Below, one piece after another: positions 7,673 to 15,440 of a stretch of 42,259 nucleotides of DNA (position 1 is its first letter; every line of letters begins with the position of its first letter). The stretch is from Paludibacter sp. (GTDB lineage: Bacteria > Bacteroidota > Bacteroidia > Bacteroidales > Paludibacteraceae). Where the stretch lies: contig JADGPS010000019.1 in assembly GCA_017882285.1 (NCBI GenBank), forward strand, positions 1 through 42,259, given 5' to 3'. The notes below the pieces were generated by a model, which saw only the letters and a program-made list of their open reading frames with translations, searched no databases and was not told the origin of the DNA. The position numbers were made by a program, and so were the translations under genes.

Positions 7673-8677
7673 TTATTTTATTAGAGTTATTGCACGTTCA
7701 ATAATCGTATCATATCCATTTGCTTCGTCGGTGGCATTCAGGCTCACCTTTACATCCGGATCAATTCCCCACTCGGTACTTTGCATATCGGCATTGTACA
7801 TGGGCGATGATGAAAACCGCACTAACCAACCGTTTGGCAATTCGCTCGAAAGCGGCAAACCGCCTCCACCACCCGTTTTGTCGCCAACAATAATTCCCAG
7901 GGGCGATTGTTTCATCCGGTTTACAAAATCATTCGTAGCACTGAACGACATTCGATTAGTAAGCACAACCACAGGACGTTGCCACTGAATATTTTTACTG
8001 GCAGGCGTTCTAATTTCTACCGGAGATGAAAAATCAGAATGTCCATCTCCTGTTTTATGGCGCATATAACCGGTTACCGTTTCCACTTTAAAAAAATACG
8101 ACGCCAATTGTTTGGAGTAATCCAACGAACCACCGCCATTATCCCGAACATCGATAATCAACCCCTTGCATTGGTCGAAATACTTCATCATATAAGCAAT
8201 ATTGGAGTCGGAAAATGCATTCATAAAATCTTCGTAATACATATAACCGATATGTCCATTATCAATTTTTGCATACTGAAAACCACCTGCAATTAAATAA
8301 TTATCACCCAAATAACGGTTGTTATAAATAAGCGATGAACTAAAATTAGCCGGATAATCCTGAAACCATTTCCAATAACGGGTCTCATTAAAATCGGAAA
8401 AAAGGTTCACATGTCCATCTTTCAATTCAAAGAGCATACTGCCCATTAAATCGAGAAATGCATATTCATTTTTTATGGTATCAACTCGTGGTTTGTAGGC
8501 TGTACGAATCGAATCCCAATTGATATGTTTATAATCGAGGTAACAATATTTGGTATCGATAATTTGCCACAAAGCTTCAAAATTTCCCTGATAAGTATTG
8601 GGTTGCATTGCCGGTTCGTTCATGCACGAAGGCAATAAAACAACCGCAAACAATAAGATTATAACGTGTTTTTTCAT
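7673..8677 (-). CDS. S41-family (tail-specific/C-terminal processing) peptidase, lipoprotein
   Basis: A 334-residue predicted lipoprotein serine protease (lipobox LPSC, cysteine 18), so anchored in the envelope. Visible S41 core features: ELKDGHVN near residue 86, LIIDVRDNGGGS near residue 175, the nucleophile region NRMSFSATNDFV, and the catalytic-lysine region IIVGDKTGGGGG. There is no obvious PDZ domain in the compact N-terminal part. Members with this layout are common in Bacteroidetes and often have unknown substrates. The catalytic serine and lysine appear present, so activity is expected. It is on the minus strand between a barrel-like protein and the RNA methyltransferase gene, with no functional link evident. 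Confidence 0.86.
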   Translation of the reverse strand: MKKHVIILLFAVVLLPSCMNEPAMQPNTYQGNFEALWQIIDTKYCYLDYKHINWDSIRTAYKPRVDTIKNEYAFLDLMGSMLFELKDGHVNLFSDFNETRYWKWFQDYPANFSSSLIYNNRYLGDNYLIAGGFQYAKIDNGHIGYMYYEDFMNAFSDSNIAYMMKYFDQCKGLIIDVRDNGGGSLDYSKQLASYFFKVETVTGYMRHKTGDGHSDFSSPVEIRTPASKNIQWQRPVVVLTNRMSFSATNDFVNRMKQSPLGIIVGDKTGGGGGLPLSSELPNGWLVRFSSSPMYNADMQSTEWGIDPDVKVSLNATDEANGYDTIIERAITLIK

Positions 8678-8685
8678 GAATCTTT

Positions 8686-8710
8686 AATTATGAATTGTGC
8701 ATTATGAATT
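8686..8710. repeat. AATTATGAATTGTGCATTATGAATT intergenic repeat, copy 1
   Basis: An AT-rich word containing GAATTGTGCATTATGAATT occurs here, just before the S41 peptidase gene, and again at 36837-36860 just before tmRNA. It looks like dispersed filler; no function is evident. Confidence 0.55.
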
Positions 8711-8720
8711 AGCATTCATC

Positions 8721-9569
8721 TTATTCGTTTGTCGAGATAAAATTCTTCGGCACTTTATTTTTTCGTCCCGCAAAATTGGCAGTATCGAAAGTAGTTCCAA
8801 CTACCAAACTAAGTTCATTTCGTACGAAAACCAAGTCGTTGGCAGAATATCTTACATTCATAAAATTTAAACCAAAACACCAAACAGATCGATTTGACGG
8901 CACATCGATCGTGAAAGAACTCTTTACACCCCGTTTATTATGCAACGAACTGACATGAAAAGTGTTTGTCATATTTCCCAACTCAAACATTTCGTAATAT
9001 GAGGCTCCGTTTAGTGGCACAAACATATAGCCAAGTATCGGCGTTTGAAGTTCCAGTTGAAGTCGAAAAGTCTTTTTTCTTAACCGAACATCAAACATCG
9101 CTACCCCCGAAAGATTCAGATTTGTTGCCAAATCCAGGCTCACCGGGTTGTTTATGTTACGTGGCACTTCTTTAAATCCGAAATCCGCATCCCAAAGTCC
9201 ACCTGCAAGAAGTTGCAGCCCTTTTGCCGGTCGGAAATGATAATGCATTCCCCAACTGTAATTGACACCCAAAAACATCATTGAACTGGTAGATTGCGGA
9301 TTTAAATTGTATGATGCTTCCATATTCATTTTTCCTTGCGTTGAAATGTTGGTTTTTTCTGTGGATAAAAAACGACGATTCTCGTGTTCGTAACTGATTC
9401 CAAATCCGCTGTAAGTCAATGGTGAAAGGTAAGGATCGAGAAGATTGATAGTTGAAACCCCGAATGTATTTGCGTTTGAGGTTAGCAGAATTTTTTTTTC
9501 GTCTGAATTTTGAGCTTTAATTGCTGAACTGAAAAGGATAATTAGCGATAAGAATTGGAATTTTTTCAT
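8721..9569 (-). CDS. Predicted outer-membrane beta-barrel protein, unknown function
   Basis: A 282-residue protein with a cleavable signal peptide (residues 1-19, cut after IKAQ). The rest alternates polar and aromatic residues in strand-length blocks with glycine turns (FLGVNYSWGMHYHF, LQLLAGGLWDADFGF, VWCFGLNFMNVRYSA), as expected of a beta-barrel. I do not recognise a named family. The C-terminus (FISTNE) does not end in the typical terminal aromatic, so a short extension after the last strand is possible. A TATTTTTG element at 9602-9609 on the minus strand lies 33 bp upstream. Confidence 0.7.
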   Translation of the reverse strand: MKKFQFLSLIILFSSAIKAQNSDEKKILLTSNANTFGVSTINLLDPYLSPLTYSGFGISYEHENRRFLSTEKTNISTQGKMNMEASYNLNPQSTSSMMFLGVNYSWGMHYHFRPAKGLQLLAGGLWDADFGFKEVPRNINNPVSLDLATNLNLSGVAMFDVRLRKKTFRLQLELQTPILGYMFVPLNGASYYEMFELGNMTNTFHVSSLHNKRGVKSSFTIDVPSNRSVWCFGLNFMNVRYSANDLVFVRNELSLVVGTTFDTANFAGRKNKVPKNFISTNE

Positions 9570-9601
9570 TTGAATAATTCGATTTAACAGGATTCTGTTT
9601 G

Positions 9602-9609
9602 CAAAAATA
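9602..9609 (-). promoter_or_regulatory. -7 element for the barrel gene at 8721-9569
   Basis: Reads TATTTTTG on the minus strand, matching TAnnTTTG, about 33 bp before the start codon. No clear -33 TTTG is seen. Confidence 0.4.
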
Positions 9610-9712
9610 GCAAAAATGTTTCGGATTAAGGTTGATTCATTGATTTCAAACTCTTTTGAACAAAAACTTAAAAAAACAGGAGAAAATAAGCGTTAAATCT
9701 AAAATTAGAGTT

Positions 9713-9720
9713 TATCTTTG
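9713..9720 (+). promoter_or_regulatory. -7 element for the radical SAM operon
   Basis: TATCTTTG matches TAnnTTTG. It would begin a transcript with a leader of about 120 nt before the gene at 9845. The leader shows no clear riboswitch. Confidence 0.4.
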
Positions 9721-9844
9721 TTGCGTTTATTTACTTAAACAAAAATAGTTGCACCGAAATCTTGTTAATTTTTAATACGTCATGCAACGATTTTCAACAT
9801 TTTTGCATCTAAATAGATAAAATCTCACCTAAAGATTAACGTTA

Positions 9845-10036
9845 ATGAAAAAGTTGATACTAAAATTTTACGACAAATTAATAATCGGTTTGCTGTTTTC
9901 ATCATTTTTCTTGGCAAGTTGCAAAGACCCAAATCCACCGGTTCCTGAATATGGAATTATACCAATGTACGGAGTTCCCGCGACATCAGTAGTAAACAAT
10001 CAAACGCCTCAACATGTAAATACTATTAAAAAATGA
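9845..10036 (+). CDS. Small radical SAM-associated lipoprotein (63 residues)
   Basis: A very short predicted lipoprotein: positively charged start, hydrophobic segment, lipobox LASC with cysteine 26, then only 37 residues. It shares the start pattern MKxLxLKxxDKxI and a motif after the lipobox (PEYG, residues 34-37, then MYGVPA at 41-46) with the next gene. These are features of the lipoprotein family that accompanies a Bacteroidetes radical SAM/SPASM protein (the TIGR04133/TIGR04134 pairing, from memory). Its stop overlaps the start of the next gene (ATGA at 10033-10036), which implies translational coupling. It could be a minimal substrate carrying a tandem YG motif, or a paralogue that has lost its C-terminal domain; in either case the tight coupling suggests it is expressed. 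Confidence 0.7.
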   Translation: MKKLILKFYDKLIIGLLFSSFFLASCKDPNPPVPEYGIIPMYGVPATSVVNNQTPQHVNTIKK

Positions 10037-10485
10037 AAAACCTGTTTTTAAAATCTTTCGATAAAATTATCTTGTCACTTTTAGCTATTCTTGGTTTTAC
10101 TCAATGTGAAATCCCGGTTGAATATGGAACTCCTTCGGCCGATTTCATCATAAAAGGAACTATAACCGACAGTATCTCTTCCACTCCGGTTGCCAATATC
10201 CGGGTCATTCGGGGCGATTCAACCTCTTTAGCCTATCCTCGTTTCGATACCATTTACACCGATGTCAATGGAAAATACCAAACGACTGTAACTGCGTTTC
10301 CGGTACAATCTCCAACTTTTCATCTGAAAGTTGATGATATTGATGGAACTCAAAATGTCGGTGATTTCCAACCTAAAACTGTGGAAGTTGTTTTTACTTC
10401 TTCAGACTGGATTGAAAAGAAATCATCGGACTGGAATATTGGGCAAGCCCAGAAAACGGTGGACATCAAACTCAAAAAGAAATAA
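10033..10485 (+). CDS. Radical SAM-associated lipoprotein with carboxypeptidase-regulatory-like domain
   Basis: A 150-residue predicted lipoprotein (cysteine 25 in FTQC) with the conserved EYGTPSA motif at residues 30-36 directly after the lipidated cysteine. It continues as a beta-sandwich of carboxypeptidase-regulatory type (IKGTITDSISSTPVANIRV, TDVNGKYQTTV, PKTVEVVF). The C-terminus is lysine-rich. It starts four bases before the end of the 63-residue lipoprotein and ends just before the radical SAM gene, so the three form one operon. The family is known to occur beside this radical SAM/SPASM enzyme; that the enzyme modifies the EYG/MYG segment is an inference from the fixed pairing and motif. 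Confidence 0.8.
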   Translation: MKNLFLKSFDKIILSLLAILGFTQCEIPVEYGTPSADFIIKGTITDSISSTPVANIRVIRGDSTSLAYPRFDTIYTDVNGKYQTTVTAFPVQSPTFHLKVDDIDGTQNVGDFQPKTVEVVFTSSDWIEKKSSDWNIGQAQKTVDIKLKKK

Positions 10486-10491
10486 CTTCCG

Positions 10492-11559
10492 GTGAATATC
10501 AAAAAGAAAATCATCCTTTCGCTTTTTCAACAACACAAACGGAATCAAAGCAAGCTTCACGAACTGAATTATTTGTTTTGGGAATGCACATTGCGTTGCA
10601 ACCTGAATTGCATTCATTGCGGCAGCGATTGTACCAAAGAAGCATTAGCACCGGATATGCCCATGGAAGATTTTCTGAAAGTTCTCGACAACATTGCACC
10701 GCATATCCATCCGAATAAAACCATGGTTGTAATTACGGGAGGTGAACCGTTGATGCGCAAAGATCTGGAAAAATGCGGCGAAGAAATATACAAACGCGGT
10801 TTTCCGTGGGGCATGGTTACTAACGGTTATGGACTTACTCCCAATCGATTCAAAGCCTTATTAAATGCCGGTTTGCGATCAATAACCATCAGTTTGGATG
10901 GATTAAATCCCGAAACTCACGACTGGTTTCGCGGGAAAAGCGGTTCGTGGGAAAAAGCCATCGATGCAGTAGCCCGCGTTGCTTCAACTCCTGACCTGAT
11001 GTACGATGTGGTGACTTGTGTAAACAAACGAAATATGGATGACCTGGAAGCAATCAGGGATTTATTGATTAGCAAAGGAGTTTTACGTTGGAGATTGTTT
11101 ACCGTTTTTCCGAAAGGTCGCGCCAAAGATAATCCGTTGTTGCAACTTTCCAAATCCGATTTTGTACGCTTAATGGAATTTATCAAACAAACCCGAAAAG
11201 AAGGAATTATCAAAGCATCGTATGGTTGCGAAGGCTTTTTGGGTGAATATGAACTGGAAGTGCGCGACAATCCTTTTTTCTGTCATGCCGGAATTCATAT
11301 AGGTTCGGTATTGGTGGATGGTTCAATCAGCGCTTGTCCCAGCCTGAGAGCCGATTTTATTCAGGGGAATATTTACACAGACGATTTTTGGACTGTTTGG
11401 AATGAACGTTATCAAAATATGCGCGACCGCTCGTGGACTAAAACCGGTAAATGCGCTGCCTGCAAATCATACAAATACTGCGAAGGGAACGGACTCCACT
11501 TGCGGGATGAACAAACAGGCGAATTACTTTGTTGTCATTTGGAAATGCTGCAAAACTAA
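10492..11559 (+). CDS. Radical SAM/SPASM protein partnered with lipoproteins (TIGR04133-like)
   Basis: A 355-residue enzyme expected to cleave SAM reductively at a 4Fe-4S cluster bound by C36, C40 and C43 (CNLNCIHC). GGEP at residues 83-86 binds the SAM amino group. A SPASM domain follows at the C-terminus with cysteines 264, 282, 321, 324, 330 and 347/348, enough for auxiliary clusters. SPASM enzymes usually modify peptides or proteins. The start is GTG at 10492, six bases after the second lipoprotein gene; ATG starts further in would remove sequence before the cluster motif. The neighbouring lipoproteins with EYG/MYG motifs are the likely substrates, but the reaction is unknown. No transporter or peptidase of a RiPP type is next to it. 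Confidence 0.87.
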   Translation: MNIKKKIILSLFQQHKRNQSKLHELNYLFWECTLRCNLNCIHCGSDCTKEALAPDMPMEDFLKVLDNIAPHIHPNKTMVVITGGEPLMRKDLEKCGEEIYKRGFPWGMVTNGYGLTPNRFKALLNAGLRSITISLDGLNPETHDWFRGKSGSWEKAIDAVARVASTPDLMYDVVTCVNKRNMDDLEAIRDLLISKGVLRWRLFTVFPKGRAKDNPLLQLSKSDFVRLMEFIKQTRKEGIIKASYGCEGFLGEYELEVRDNPFFCHAGIHIGSVLVDGSISACPSLRADFIQGNIYTDDFWTVWNERYQNMRDRSWTKTGKCAACKSYKYCEGNGLHLRDEQTGELLCCHLEMLQN

Positions 11560-11626
11560 CCTTGATTGGAGGAAGTAAAGATAGTACACAACTTTAAAAA
11601 AAATACTCCTCTAAAATAAAACGAAA

Positions 11627-12286
11627 ATGAAAAAGCTAATTTTCTTTTTATTCCTCGCTATAGTATTAGCGAGTTGTTGCAACAGTTGCGATCCAATAAA
11701 TCCACCAGTTGTAGATCCTCCAGTTGTTATTAAACAGTTCACAGTTACAGGTAGAGTTATCGTTCCTGGCGGAACTATCACTCCTTCTATGCAAACTGTA
11801 AACAAAGGTGGAACTGCTATCTTCAAGATTGAACCGTATCCCAATGGATATGAAATCGATTATTTAAAAGACGATGGGAATATTCTACCTGCTATGGATG
11901 TCTATACAGTTAGAGATGTATCAAAAGATGATACATTTGAAGTTGCTTTTAAAAAAGATTCATTGTTATGGCCATTGTTGAATATTGTTTGGCAAGTTGA
12001 TTCCGTCTATGTTTATACAGAAGCAGATGGAAGGATACTTAAATTTCTTGAAACAAATTGGACGCAAAGCTTTTCACCAGACGGTACTGTTACTGAATTA
12101 TCTGATGGAAATGTTGCTAACGGTAAATGGTCTATCAACAAAACAACAACCCCTGCTACTATTGTTATTGGTAATCAGGGAACAGTTTTTAAGATAGAAA
12201 CATTGAATGAAAATAAAATGATTCTATCTTATATTAATGGATTAGAAAAACGTTGGCTTATATACTCTAAACAGAGTTATAAATAA
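11627..12286 (+). CDS. Lipoprotein with InlB-like repeat and lipocalin-like C-terminus (copy B)
   Basis: Paralogue of the lipoprotein at 5799-6452, in the opposite orientation. Signal peptide with lipobox LASC (cysteine 17), NPPVVDPPVV linker, InlB-like domain (PGGTITPSMQTVNKGGTAIF), and a C-terminal half with DGTVTELSDGN, GKWSINK and NENKMILSY, again lipocalin-like in pattern. The first ~120 residues are almost the same as copy A, while the last ~100 diverge; the terminator after the gene is also shared. This pattern is typical of duplication followed by exchange or fast evolution of the exposed domain. It follows the radical SAM gene by 67 bp but shows no EYG motif, so it is unlikely to belong to that system. 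Confidence 0.75.
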   Translation: MKKLIFFLFLAIVLASCCNSCDPINPPVVDPPVVIKQFTVTGRVIVPGGTITPSMQTVNKGGTAIFKIEPYPNGYEIDYLKDDGNILPAMDVYTVRDVSKDDTFEVAFKKDSLLWPLLNIVWQVDSVYVYTEADGRILKFLETNWTQSFSPDGTVTELSDGNVANGKWSINKTTTPATIVIGNQGTVFKIETLNENKMILSYINGLEKRWLIYSKQSYK

Positions 12287-12293
12287 TTAAAAA

Positions 12294-12323
12294 GTCGTTT
12301 CATTGAATTGAAACGGCTTTTTT
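12294..12323 (+). terminator. Intrinsic terminator after lipoprotein copy B
   Basis: GTCGTTTC pairs with GAAACGGC (one G-T pair) around a short loop, followed by six T. The flanking sequence through TTTTTTGTTGGGA is the same as after copy A. Confidence 0.8.
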
Positions 12324-12386
12324 GTTGGGATTATTAAACAGAGCAAGGTCTTGCTTTATTATTGGTAGTAATTACCACTAAAAGTG

Positions 12387-12680
12387 GATTTGCCCAACTG
12401 CATATATGTATTTGCTCTTCTGAAACCTGATTTGCCTAAATACATACCTGTATTTGCTCCTCTGAAAGTTGATTTGCCCGAATACATATATGTATTGGCT
12501 CACCTGAAACCTGATTTGCCCAAATACCTATATGTATTTGCCATCCAAATTCTGATTTGCCCAATTACCTATATGTATTTGTCATCCAAAATCTGATTTG
12601 CCCAAATACCTACCTGTATTTGCTCGCCTGAAATCTGATTTGACCAAATACCTATATGAATTTGCTCGCCTGAAAATATT
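12387..12680. repeat. Seven tandem 41-42 bp units, each with an internal palindrome
   Basis: Units begin with GATTTGCCC at 12387, 12429, 12471, 12513, 12554, 12595 and 12637, with a partial eighth near 12680. Each contains CAAATAC-(6)-GTATTTG or a variant, able to form a 7-bp stem. Units 4 and 5 are 41 bp and carry CATCCAAA instead of CTCxCCTGAAA, so two unit types are mixed. An open frame through the first units (14-residue period) is broken by the 41-bp units and lacks a ribosome-binding context, so it is taken as non-coding. It fills most of the 469-bp gap between two convergent genes. Confidence 0.85.
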
Positions 12681-12703
12681 ATTTGCAAAAAAATCACTAA
12701 AAA

Positions 12704-12739
12704 AGGTGATTTCTGAATTCAGAAATCACCTCCTATTAA
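12704..12739 (-). terminator. Perfect-palindrome terminator for the small barrel gene
   Basis: A 28-bp perfect palindrome (12704-12731) centred on GAATTC, followed on the minus strand by a run of T. It lies 16-50 bp after the stop of the gene at 12756-13235 and separates it from the tandem repeats. Confidence 0.8.
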
Positions 12740-12755
12740 TAATCAGCAACTGCTT

Positions 12756-13235
12756 TTAGAAACGATAGCGTGCCGACAAGCAAATACCATCTAACGATTG
12801 ACGCAAAACCCTATCTGTTCCCGGAATTAAATAAAGAGCCGGACGATAATCCAATGAAAGTTGCAATGGAATATTAAAATTATACTCAATTCCAATTTGT
12901 CCCAGAACTCCGACACCAAAATGGGAACTGTGAGTAAGTAAGGTACCTCCAAAACCGGCATACCAGTTAAAACCGGGATATAAAACCGATAAATCCCATA
13001 CCCATTGGTAAATGCCATTTATTGCCACACCCCACGAAACATACCCTGAGGCATTCGTTCCAAAGGCATTACCCCCCAAATCAAGTTCCAACCGATTAGC
13101 ATCTCCGAGATAATGTTGAAATGAAATTTCATAACCATAACCCATACGAAGACCGATAGCATTATTGTTCACTTGTGCGCTAAGTGTGCCTGCAAGGCTT
13201 ACTGCTAAAGCAAGCGTGAAAAACATTTTTTTCAT
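12756..13235 (-). CDS. Small predicted outer-membrane beta-barrel protein
   Basis: A 159-residue protein with a clear signal peptide (cut after LSAQ, residue 21). The remainder has eight or so short amphipathic strands with glycine turns and ends in SARYRF, the C-terminal phenylalanine typical of outer-membrane barrels. Sequence such as NAIGLRMGYGYEISFQHYL fits OmpA-like or OmpW-like small barrels, but no specific family is recognised. It has its own promoter (13287-13317) and a strong terminator, so it is a single-gene unit convergent with the lipoprotein copy B region. Confidence 0.78.
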   Translation of the reverse strand: MKKMFFTLALAVSLAGTLSAQVNNNAIGLRMGYGYEISFQHYLGDANRLELDLGGNAFGTNASGYVSWGVAINGIYQWVWDLSVLYPGFNWYAGFGGTLLTHSSHFGVGVLGQIGIEYNFNIPLQLSLDYRPALYLIPGTDRVLRQSLDGICLSARYRF

Positions 13236-13286
13236 ACTACAATTGTTGTTTTAGTTGTTAATGATCAATGTTATTTATATGTTTGG

Positions 13287-13321
13287 CAAAAATAAACAAT
13301 ATAATACAACTAATATTCAAA
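13287..13321 (-). promoter_or_regulatory. Promoter for the small barrel gene
   Basis: On the minus strand TTTG precedes TATTTTTG (13287-13294) with a spacer of 23 nt, slightly longer than the usual 19. The leader would be about 45 nt. Confidence 0.45.
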
Positions 13322-13329
13322 TTTATAAA

Positions 13330-15114
13330 TTATTCGTGCCAATCGCCATTCACTTTGATCAATTCAATCAACTTCTCAACGGCTTCGGCTTCGGGGATAT
13401 TCCGTTCTACGCATTCTTTTTTCTTATACAAGCTCACTTTCCCACGTCCGGCACCCACGTAACCGTAATCAGCATCGGCCATTTCGCCGGGACCGTTTAC
13501 AATGCAACCCATAATTCCGATTTTCAATCCTTTCAAATGTGAAGTGCGGGCTTTGACTCGGGCTATCACCGTTTGAAGATTAAACATCGTTCGTCCGCAG
13601 CCGGGACATGAAATATATTCTGTTTTAGTAACCCGTACCCGCGAAGCCTGCAAAATGCCGAAAGCAACCGAATTGATTTCTTCAACCGAAATTGATCCAT
13701 CATTTTCAATAAAAATGCCGTCGCCAAAACCATCGATAAATAACACGCCCAGATCGGCAGCGGCTTTTATCTGTAGGTGTTGAAGTTCGTTTTCGGAATA
13801 ATTCCGGTTAAGAATTACCGGAACAGTACAACCCGCGTTGAGCAGCGTATGGAAAAATGCCCGCTGTTCTCCTACTCCATTCAAATGATTGGTAGTAAGT
13901 AACACGACCACATCGCGTCTTTCAATCAATAAGCCAAGCAATTTTGGAGTTAAATCAGGATACTTCAACTTTAGAAATTTAATTTCAGTCGGATCTTTTT
14001 GAAGTGCATCAATATCTTCAGTAGAATAAATGGAAAACAGATCAGTATTCAGATTCAGCACTTTTCCATCTTGCAGAATATAATCGGGAACGGTAGCAAA
14101 ATTGCCTTCGGACTGAGCAATAACCACCGGAACATTGTCACCACCGATATTTCCTACCGCATGTGTCTTTCGCCGACTGTATTCGAATCGGGAGTGCAAT
14201 ACATTTTCCGTTGCCACAATCGGAGCATGATTTACGCGTCCCGAAATGTATGAAACCAACAACTGTCCTACCGGTATTTCAAATTCAGGTTCTTCGCTCA
14301 ATGATACACGAATGGTATCGCCAATGCCATCGGCAAGTAAAGCACCGATTCCCACTGCTGATTTAATGCGTCCATCTTCACCATCACCGGCTTCGGTAAC
14401 ACCCAAATGTAACGGAAAATGCATATTTTCTCTTGCCATTTCGTCCACCAGCAACCGAACGGTTTGCACCATTATCACCGTGTTGGATGTTTTCATGGAA
14501 ATAACCACATCGTGGAAGTTTTCTTCGTGGCAAATGCGCAAAAATTCCATACACGATTCCACCATTCCCCGCGACGTATCACCGTAGCGGTTCATCATCC
14601 GTTCGCTGAGCGAACCATGATTTACACCAATACGAATGGCGGTATGATGTTCTTTGCAAATATTCAGGAACAGAATAAAACGGGCCCGGATCTTTTGGTA
14701 TTCGGTTTCGAATTCCTCATCGGTATAATCGGAGGTATCGCCAATTTTGATACTTCCCACATAATTTCCGGGATTGATACGAACTTTTTCTACCTGTTTC
14801 GCTGCCACATCAGCCGCATTGGCATTGAAATGAATATCGGCAACCAACGGTACATTGCAGCCTTTTTCCCGAATTCCATCGCGAATCAGTTTTAAACTTT
14901 CGGCTTCACGAACTCCCTGTGCGGTAAATCGCACCAGTTCGCCACCGGCTTCGACAATACGTAAACATTGTGCCACCGAATTTTCAACATCATTCGTATC
15001 GGTATTCGCCATCGACTGCACCCGAATAGGTTGGTTACCGCCTAAAAGCAGGTTTCCGATCTTTACTACCGAAGAAATCCGGCGGTTATAATTGAATTGA
15101 TTGAGTTTCCACAT
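13330..15114 (-). CDS. ispG: 4-hydroxy-3-methylbut-2-enyl-diphosphate synthase, long form
   Basis: Penultimate step of the MEP isoprenoid pathway: reductive opening of methylerythritol cyclodiphosphate using a 4Fe-4S cluster. The N-terminal TIM barrel shows PIRVQSMANTDTNDV and VPLVADIHFNANAA. The C-terminal reductase-like domain carries the cluster cysteines in SCPGCGRT and IMGCIVNGPGEMADADYG. At 594 residues the protein is far longer than the ~370-residue proteobacterial enzyme because of an insert between the two domains (about residues 290-480); this three-domain form is usual for Bacteroidetes, Chlamydiae and plants, so the length is not an anomaly. It is divergent from the hydrogenase-like operon, with a 326-bp shared spacer. 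Confidence 0.95.
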   Translation of the reverse strand: MWKLNQFNYNRRISSVVKIGNLLLGGNQPIRVQSMANTDTNDVENSVAQCLRIVEAGGELVRFTAQGVREAESLKLIRDGIREKGCNVPLVADIHFNANAADVAAKQVEKVRINPGNYVGSIKIGDTSDYTDEEFETEYQKIRARFILFLNICKEHHTAIRIGVNHGSLSERMMNRYGDTSRGMVESCMEFLRICHEENFHDVVISMKTSNTVIMVQTVRLLVDEMARENMHFPLHLGVTEAGDGEDGRIKSAVGIGALLADGIGDTIRVSLSEEPEFEIPVGQLLVSYISGRVNHAPIVATENVLHSRFEYSRRKTHAVGNIGGDNVPVVIAQSEGNFATVPDYILQDGKVLNLNTDLFSIYSTEDIDALQKDPTEIKFLKLKYPDLTPKLLGLLIERRDVVVLLTTNHLNGVGEQRAFFHTLLNAGCTVPVILNRNYSENELQHLQIKAAADLGVLFIDGFGDGIFIENDGSISVEEINSVAFGILQASRVRVTKTEYISCPGCGRTMFNLQTVIARVKARTSHLKGLKIGIMGCIVNGPGEMADADYGYVGAGRGKVSLYKKKECVERNIPEAEAVEKLIELIKVNGDWHE

Positions 15115-15440
15115 AATTTAGTTGCAAGTTTGAAAGTCGAAAGTTTAAAAGTTCTTTTAACCTGAAAAACCGAACATAAACAGGTGCAAAATTACACTTT
15201 TTTGAACATGAAACGCTTAAGCATGTAAAAAGTTATCCTTAAAACGGATGATTTCGACTGAAAAAAAGCTGAATTTCTTTTGAAATCAGGTTGAAATTTA
15301 AGAATTTGAAATTATAAAAAGTACACTTGTAAAAATCTAAAATTCTGCAACTTAAAAACTCAAAACCAATAAAACAGTCATTTTTAGAATAATAGTACTT
15401 ATTTTTTTGTAATTTTGCGTTCAATAAAAGATTTTATTTC
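15115..15440. other. Divergent intergenic region between ispG and the hydrogenase-like operon
   Basis: Strongly AT-rich, 326 bp. It holds the operon's -7 element at 15410-15417 and CAGGTTGAAATT/AATTTGAAATT near-repeats. No RNA fold, riboswitch or further gene is recognised. Confidence 0.6.
15410..15417 (+). promoter_or_regulatory. -7 element for the hydrogenase-like operon
   Basis: TAATTTTG matches TAnnTTTG, 23 bp before the start at 15441, giving a very short leader. No TTTG is found 19 nt upstream, so an activator may be needed. Confidence 0.45.

Noticed and set aside
12384-12596. Open frame of 70 codons with a 14-residue repeat (DLPKYIYVFALLKP)
   Set aside because: It is a by-product of a 42-bp non-coding repeat; the 41-bp units break the frame and no promoter or ribosome-binding context is visible.
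12387-12680. CRISPR array
   Set aside because: Units are contiguous without unique spacers, and there are no cas genes nearby.
13999-15091. Several plus-strand open frames opposite ispG
   Set aside because: They are antisense shadows of a well-supported long gene and show no family motifs.
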